7,802 bases of DNA, taken from positions 524 to 8,325 of the forward strand of contig DMTU01000065.1 in assembly GCA_003476595.1 (NCBI GenBank), given 5' to 3'. The position numbers and the translations under genes are program-made. The stretch's first letter is position 1, and the number at the start of each line of letters is the position of its first letter. Positions 4,960-7,802 of the stretch are shown here, in pieces. Origin of the DNA: Acidimicrobiaceae bacterium. GTDB taxonomy: Bacteria > Actinomycetota > Acidimicrobiia > Acidimicrobiales > Salinilacustritrichaceae. A model generated the notes under the pieces. The model had not been told where the DNA came from, searched no databases, and saw only the letters and a program-made list of their open reading frames with translations.

Positions 4960-6978
4960 ATGGCTCGTCCCACGTTCCGCTACTCGCGCTGGGATGGCAC
5001 GCAGGTCGGCTTCGATCTCGATGCCGATGCGATCTTCGACGAGATCACCGACGACCTGCTGTACCACGGCGACCTGAACGCCGCCCTGCGCCGGCTGATG
5101 CAGCAGGGCTTCGAGGACGATCAGGGCAACGACGTCCAAGGCATGCGCGAGCTCATGCAGCGGCTGCGCGACGCCCGCCGGGAGCGGCTGGAGAAGTCGA
5201 ACCTCGGCGGCGTGTACGACGAGATCGCGGATGCCATCCGGGAGGTCGTGGACCAGGAGCGGGGTGCGCTCGACCGGCGCCTCGACGAGGCCCGCGAGTC
5301 CGGTGACGCCCGCCAGCAGGAGCTGGCCGAGGCCACCACCGCCGAGAAGCACATGCACCTCGACATGCTCCCGTCGGACCTCGCCGGCCAGGTCCAGAGC
5401 CTGTCGCAGTACGACTTCGAGTCCTCCGAGGCCCAGCAGCGCTTCGACGAGCTGATGGACCAGCTCCGCCAGCAGCTGGCCCAGCAGTACTTCGACCAGA
5501 TGGCCGGGGCCATGTCCAACCCCGACCCGGCCGCCATGCAGCGCACCAAGGACATGATGGCCGCGCTCAACGAGCTGCTCGAGAAGCACCAGCGGGACGA
5601 GGACACCCCCGAGGACTTCCAGCGGTTCATGGACGAGTACGGGGACTTCTTCCCGGAGAACCCCGAGAACGTCGAGGAGCTGCTCCGGGCCATGGCCGAG
5701 CGCATGGCCCAGGTGCAGGCGATGCTCAACTCCATGACGCCCGAGCAGCGGGCCCAGCTGCAAGGCCTCGCCGAGCAGCTGCTCGAGGACATGGACCTCA
5801 ACTTCCTGGCCAGCCAGCTCGGCCAGAACCTGCAGCAGATGTTCCCCCAGCTCGACTGGGACAAGCAGTACGACTTCTCCGGCGACGACCCGATGGGCTT
5901 CGCCGAGGCCGCGCAGATGATGGCCGAGCTCGGCGACCTCGACCAGCTCGAGAACCTGCTGCAGTCCGCCACCCAGCCGGGCGCCCTCGCCGAGGCCGAC
6001 CTGGACCGGGCGCGCGAGCTGCTCGGCGACGATGCCGCCCGCTCCCTCGAGCAGCTCTCCAAGCTGGCCAAGCAGCTGGAGGAGGCCGGCCTCATCCAGA
6101 ACAAGGAGGGCCGCCTCGAGCTCACGCCGCGCGGTCTGCGCCGGATCGGGGACAACGCCCTCGACGACCTGTTCTCCAAGCTGGCCAAGGACAAGCTCGG
6201 TCGCCACGAGCTGTCGTCCACCGGCATCGGCCACGAGCGCACGTACGAGACCAAGGCCTACGAGTGGGGCGACCCGTTCAACCTCCACATCGGGCGCACC
6301 GTGCGCAACGCGGTGAGCCGGGCCGGCTCGGGGACGCCCGTGCAGCTCACCCCGGAGGACTTCGAGATCGAGCGCACCGAGACCGTCGTGCGCTCGGCCA
6401 CCGTGCTGATGCTCGACCTGTCGCTCTCGATGCCGATGCGGGACAACTTCCTGCCGGCCAAGAAGGTGGCCATGGCGCTGCACGCGCTGATCTCGGGCCA
6501 GTTCCCGCAGGACTACCTGGGCCTCGTCGGGTTCTCGAAGGTCGCCCACGTCCTCACGCCGGCGCAGCTGCCCGAGGTCAGCTGGGACTACGACTACGGC
6601 ACCAACATGCAGCACGGCCTGCAGCTGGCCCGCCAGCTGCTCTCGCGCCAGAGCGGCACGAAGCAGATCATCATGATCACCGACGGCGAGCCGACGGCCC
6701 ACTTCGAGCCCGGCATGGCCCAGCCGTACTTCAACTACCCCCCGGTGCAGGAGACCATCGACGCCACCGTGCGCGAGGTCATCCGCTGCACCAAGGACGA
6801 CATCCGCATCAACACCTTCATGCTGGACGCCACCCAGTACCTGAAGACCTTCATCGAGCGGATCTCGCGGATGAACGGCGGCCGGGCCTTCTTCACCACG
6901 CCCGAGACGCTGGGCGACTACGTGCTCGTCGACTTCGTCGAGCACAAGCGGGCGCTGCGCACCAAGGCCCGTCGCTAG
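4960..6978 (+). CDS. Von Willebrand factor A (VWA) domain protein with long acidic helical N-terminal region
   Basis: 672 residues, soluble, no signal peptide or membrane segment. The C-terminal third (about 477-660) is a VWA domain with a complete metal-ion-dependent adhesion site: MLDLSLSM (Asp486, Ser488, Ser490), Thr548 in YGTNMQHGL, and Asp575 in IITDGEP-like MITDGEPT. Residues 1-370 are acidic, very rich in Gln, Met, Leu and Glu, and predicted helical or coiled-coil (for example MAQVQAMLNSMTPEQRAQLQ near 249-268). Residues about 376-400 (AGLIQNKEGRLELTPRGLRRIG) resemble the wing of a winged helix. Such proteins usually work with a MoxR-type AAA+ ATPase or Mg-chelatase-like partner in complex remodelling; no such gene is in this window. 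The ATG at 4960 lacks a Shine-Dalgarno sequence; a GTG at 4951 would add three residues. The stop is interlocked with that of the convergent gene. Confidence 0.9.
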   Translation: MARPTFRYSRWDGTQVGFDLDADAIFDEITDDLLYHGDLNAALRRLMQQGFEDDQGNDVQGMRELMQRLRDARRERLEKSNLGGVYDEIADAIREVVDQERGALDRRLDEARESGDARQQELAEATTAEKHMHLDMLPSDLAGQVQSLSQYDFESSEAQQRFDELMDQLRQQLAQQYFDQMAGAMSNPDPAAMQRTKDMMAALNELLEKHQRDEDTPEDFQRFMDEYGDFFPENPENVEELLRAMAERMAQVQAMLNSMTPEQRAQLQGLAEQLLEDMDLNFLASQLGQNLQQMFPQLDWDKQYDFSGDDPMGFAEAAQMMAELGDLDQLENLLQSATQPGALAEADLDRARELLGDDAARSLEQLSKLAKQLEEAGLIQNKEGRLELTPRGLRRIGDNALDDLFSKLAKDKLGRHELSSTGIGHERTYETKAYEWGDPFNLHIGRTVRNAVSRAGSGTPVQLTPEDFEIERTETVVRSATVLMLDLSLSMPMRDNFLPAKKVAMALHALISGQFPQDYLGLVGFSKVAHVLTPAQLPEVSWDYDYGTNMQHGLQLARQLLSRQSGTKQIIMITDGEPTAHFEPGMAQPYFNYPPVQETIDATVREVIRCTKDDIRINTFMLDATQYLKTFIERISRMNGGRAFFTTPETLGDYVLVDFVEHKRALRTKARR

Positions 6979-7361
6979 CGGCCGACCCGCAGCACCTCGC
7001 CGGCCCAGGTCACCTTGTGGCACAGGTTGGCGAACGCGGCCACGGCCGACCCGGTGGCCTCGGCGCGCCGCTGCTCCAGCTCGGCCACGAGCGCGTCGGC
7101 CAGCTCGAGCACGACGTCGTTGACGCCGTCGTCGGCGATCGGGGCGGCGTCAGGGGGTCGTGAGCCGGTGCGCGACGTCGCGGCGAAGGTCTCCACCGCG
7201 TCGGCGAGCAGGGCCACCGCCCGGAAGTCGTGCCCGGCCAGCCAGCCGGCCGTGCCCGCCTGGCGTGCGGCGTGGGCTTCGCGGAGCGCGACCTCGTGGC
7301 TCAGGTGGTAGAGGTCCCGTCGCGATCGCCGCAGCTCGTGGTGCTCCCAGTCCTGGATCAC
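6975..7361 (-). CDS. Unknown Ala-rich helical protein, convergent with the VWA gene
   Basis: 128 residues from the GTG at 7361; I do not recognise the family. It is soluble, Ala/Glu/Arg-rich and likely mostly helical (LRRSRRDLYHLSHEVALREA near 10-29; LELADALVAELEQRRAEAT near 85-103), with a variable Pro/Ser/Gly segment around 63-72 and a C-terminus ending WAGEVLRVGR. The frame is open upstream to an ATG at 7499 (174 residues), but upstream of 7361 the third codon positions lose their G/C bias, so the shorter start was chosen; neither start has a good ribosome binding site. The stop TAG lies within the CTAG shared with the VWA gene stop. Its reality rests on codon bias and the tight packing. 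Confidence 0.6.
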   Translation of the reverse strand: MIQDWEHHELRRSRRDLYHLSHEVALREAHAARQAGTAGWLAGHDFRAVALLADAVETFAATSRTGSRPPDAAPIADDGVNDVVLELADALVAELEQRRAEATGSAVAAFANLCHKVTWAGEVLRVGR

Positions 7362-7484
7362 GCGGCCATGGCTACCAGGTGCCGGTGCCGGGGGTAGGTG
7401 CTTGACACGGCGACGCGGTCGGGGGAGGGGGGTCGGTCGGCCGCCGGGGACGCGGTCCGTCAACATCAGTTGGAGACGAATCCC

Positions 7485-7535
7485 ATGTCTCCCTTGCATC
7501 TGGCCGCGATCTCGGCGATGATCACACTGTTGTAA
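7485..7535 (+). CDS. Possible 16-residue leader peptide upstream of the whiB gene
   Basis: ATG at 7485 with GGAGA (7472-7476) eight bases upstream, followed by 15 more codons and TAA (7533-7535). The peptide MSPLHLAAISAMITLL is hydrophobic. It lies 81 bp before the WhiB-type start codon. Some whiB genes, notably whiB7 in mycobacteria, are controlled through an upstream ORF, but the protein downstream here looks like WhiB2, and whether the mRNA covers this ORF is unknown. It could be chance. Confidence 0.3.
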   Translation: MSPLHLAAISAMITLL

Positions 7536-7540
7536 TTACA
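7531..7540. promoter_or_regulatory. Perfect A/T-rich palindrome, possible operator
   Basis: TGTAATTACA is a perfect 10-bp palindrome in the most A/T-rich patch of a roughly 70% G+C window. It sits 77 bp upstream of the whiB-type start and eight bases before TGGTAT (7545-7550), a possible -10. It could bind a dimeric regulator; no binding family can be named from this alone. Confidence 0.4.
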
Positions 7541-7616
7541 CGTCTGGTATGGGCGTCGGCCGAGGGGGAGACTCCGGCGGCGCCACCCAGCTGAAACGAA
7601 CGAGAGGTCCTGGCAT

Positions 7617-7802
7617 ATGAGCGTCCCCGTGGACATCGGTGGCCAGTCCGAAACCCGAGTGTGGCAGGAGTACGCGAACTGCCTCGGCGTCGATCCCGAC
7701 CTGTTCTTCCCCGAGCGGGGCGCATCCACCAAGGAGGCCAAGGAGGTCTGCCGCGGCTGCGTCGTGCAGGGCGAGTGCCTCGAGTACGCCCTCGCCAACG
7801 GC
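7617..7802 (+). CDS. WhiB-family iron-sulfur transcriptional regulator, WhiB2-like (N-terminal 62 residues, cut by window edge)
   Basis: WhiB proteins are small actinobacterial regulators holding a redox-sensitive 4Fe-4S cluster and acting with the primary sigma factor. The four cluster cysteines are visible at 22, 45, 48 and 54 with spacing C-X22-C-X2-C-X5-C. Flanking residues (WQEYANCLGVDPDLFFPE, ST.EAK.VC.GC, ECLEYALANG) resemble WhiB2/WhmD, which acts in septation and development in Streptomyces and mycobacteria, more than WhiB1 or WhiB7. The GVWGG-type turn and basic C-terminus lie beyond the window, so the subfamily call is tentative. The ATG at 7617 follows GAGAGG (7602-7607) at 9-nt spacing. 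It is divergent from the unknown gene at 6975-7361 across about 255 bp. Confidence 0.93.
   Translation, partial: MSVPVDIGGQSETRVWQEYANCLGVDPDLFFPERGASTKEAKEVCRGCVVQGECLEYALANG

Noticed and set aside
1911..4973. 1020-codon open frame on the minus strand, antisense to the phosphatase gene
   Set aside because: It is a high-GC shadow: the plus-strand frame has clear PAS, GAF and PP2C motifs, while this translation is low complexity (Ala, Gly, Arg, Asp, His) with no recognisable domain.
4750..7023. 757-codon open frame on the minus strand, antisense to the VWA gene
   Set aside because: It mirrors the VWA codons, is dominated by Leu, Val, Gly, Glu and His, and contains no motif; the plus strand has a full MIDAS site.
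7402..7407. Perfect TTGACA (-35 consensus) on the plus strand before the whiB-type gene
   Set aside because: The sequence 17-18 bp downstream is a G-run with no -10 element, so it is not a complete promoter.
7421..7432. G-run GGGGGAGGGGGG, possible G-quadruplex
   Set aside because: It supplies only about three usable G-triplets close together; a fourth is too far away to claim a stable quadruplex.

Overview
The window is about 70% G+C with strongly G/C-biased third codon positions. It carries a WhiB-family gene, a SigB/SigF-type sigma factor and a DUF6458-like small membrane protein, which together point to an actinobacterium. The style (RsbW-like proteins with decayed nucleotide boxes, a large von Willebrand A protein) suggests an environmental lineage such as Acidimicrobiia, but that placement is an impression, not something the sequence proves.

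Left half (1-4835): a partner-switching general stress module split over several transcription units. On the minus strand an RsbW/HATPase-fold protein (787-386) overlaps the start of a SigB/SigF-family sigma factor (399 to beyond base 1). Divergent from these is a second, more canonical RsbW-like ATPase (841-1251). It converges, across a strong bidirectional hairpin, on a minus-strand STAS anti-anti-sigma factor with a phospho-acceptor serine (1624-1289). Upstream of that gene on the same strand is a 55-residue unknown protein (1921-1754). Divergent from it is a PAS-GAF-PAS-GAF-SpoIIE/PP2C phosphatase of about 818 residues (2055-4511), an RsbU/RsbP-like input. A two-helix membrane protein (4620-4835) follows. 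Two plus-strand transcription starts, before the second ATPase and before the membrane protein, share the same SigB-type element (TCTA-N15-GGGTAC). This suggests that the sigma factor encoded here drives both, one of them as feedback.

Proposed logic, from known Bacillus and Streptomyces systems: a signal sensed by the PAS/GAF domains activates the phosphatase. It dephosphorylates the STAS protein, which then captures the RsbW-like protein and frees the sigma factor. The unusual point is that two RsbW-like proteins are present. The one coupled to the sigma gene lacks the N-box asparagine and the glycine-rich lid, so binding and kinase roles may be divided.

Right half (4836-7802): two stem-loop terminators close the stress block. 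Next is a 672-residue protein with a C-terminal von Willebrand A (MIDAS) domain and a long acidic helical N-terminal region, probably translated from a leaderless mRNA. Its stop codon is interlocked with that of a convergent unknown gene (7361-6975) through a shared CTAG. After a relatively A/T-rich intergenic region holding a 16-codon ORF with a Shine-Dalgarno sequence and a perfect 10-bp palindrome, the window ends inside a WhiB2-like iron-sulfur regulator (7617 onward). No tRNA, rRNA, CRISPR or mobile element was seen, and no gene-free stretch exceeds about 255 bases.
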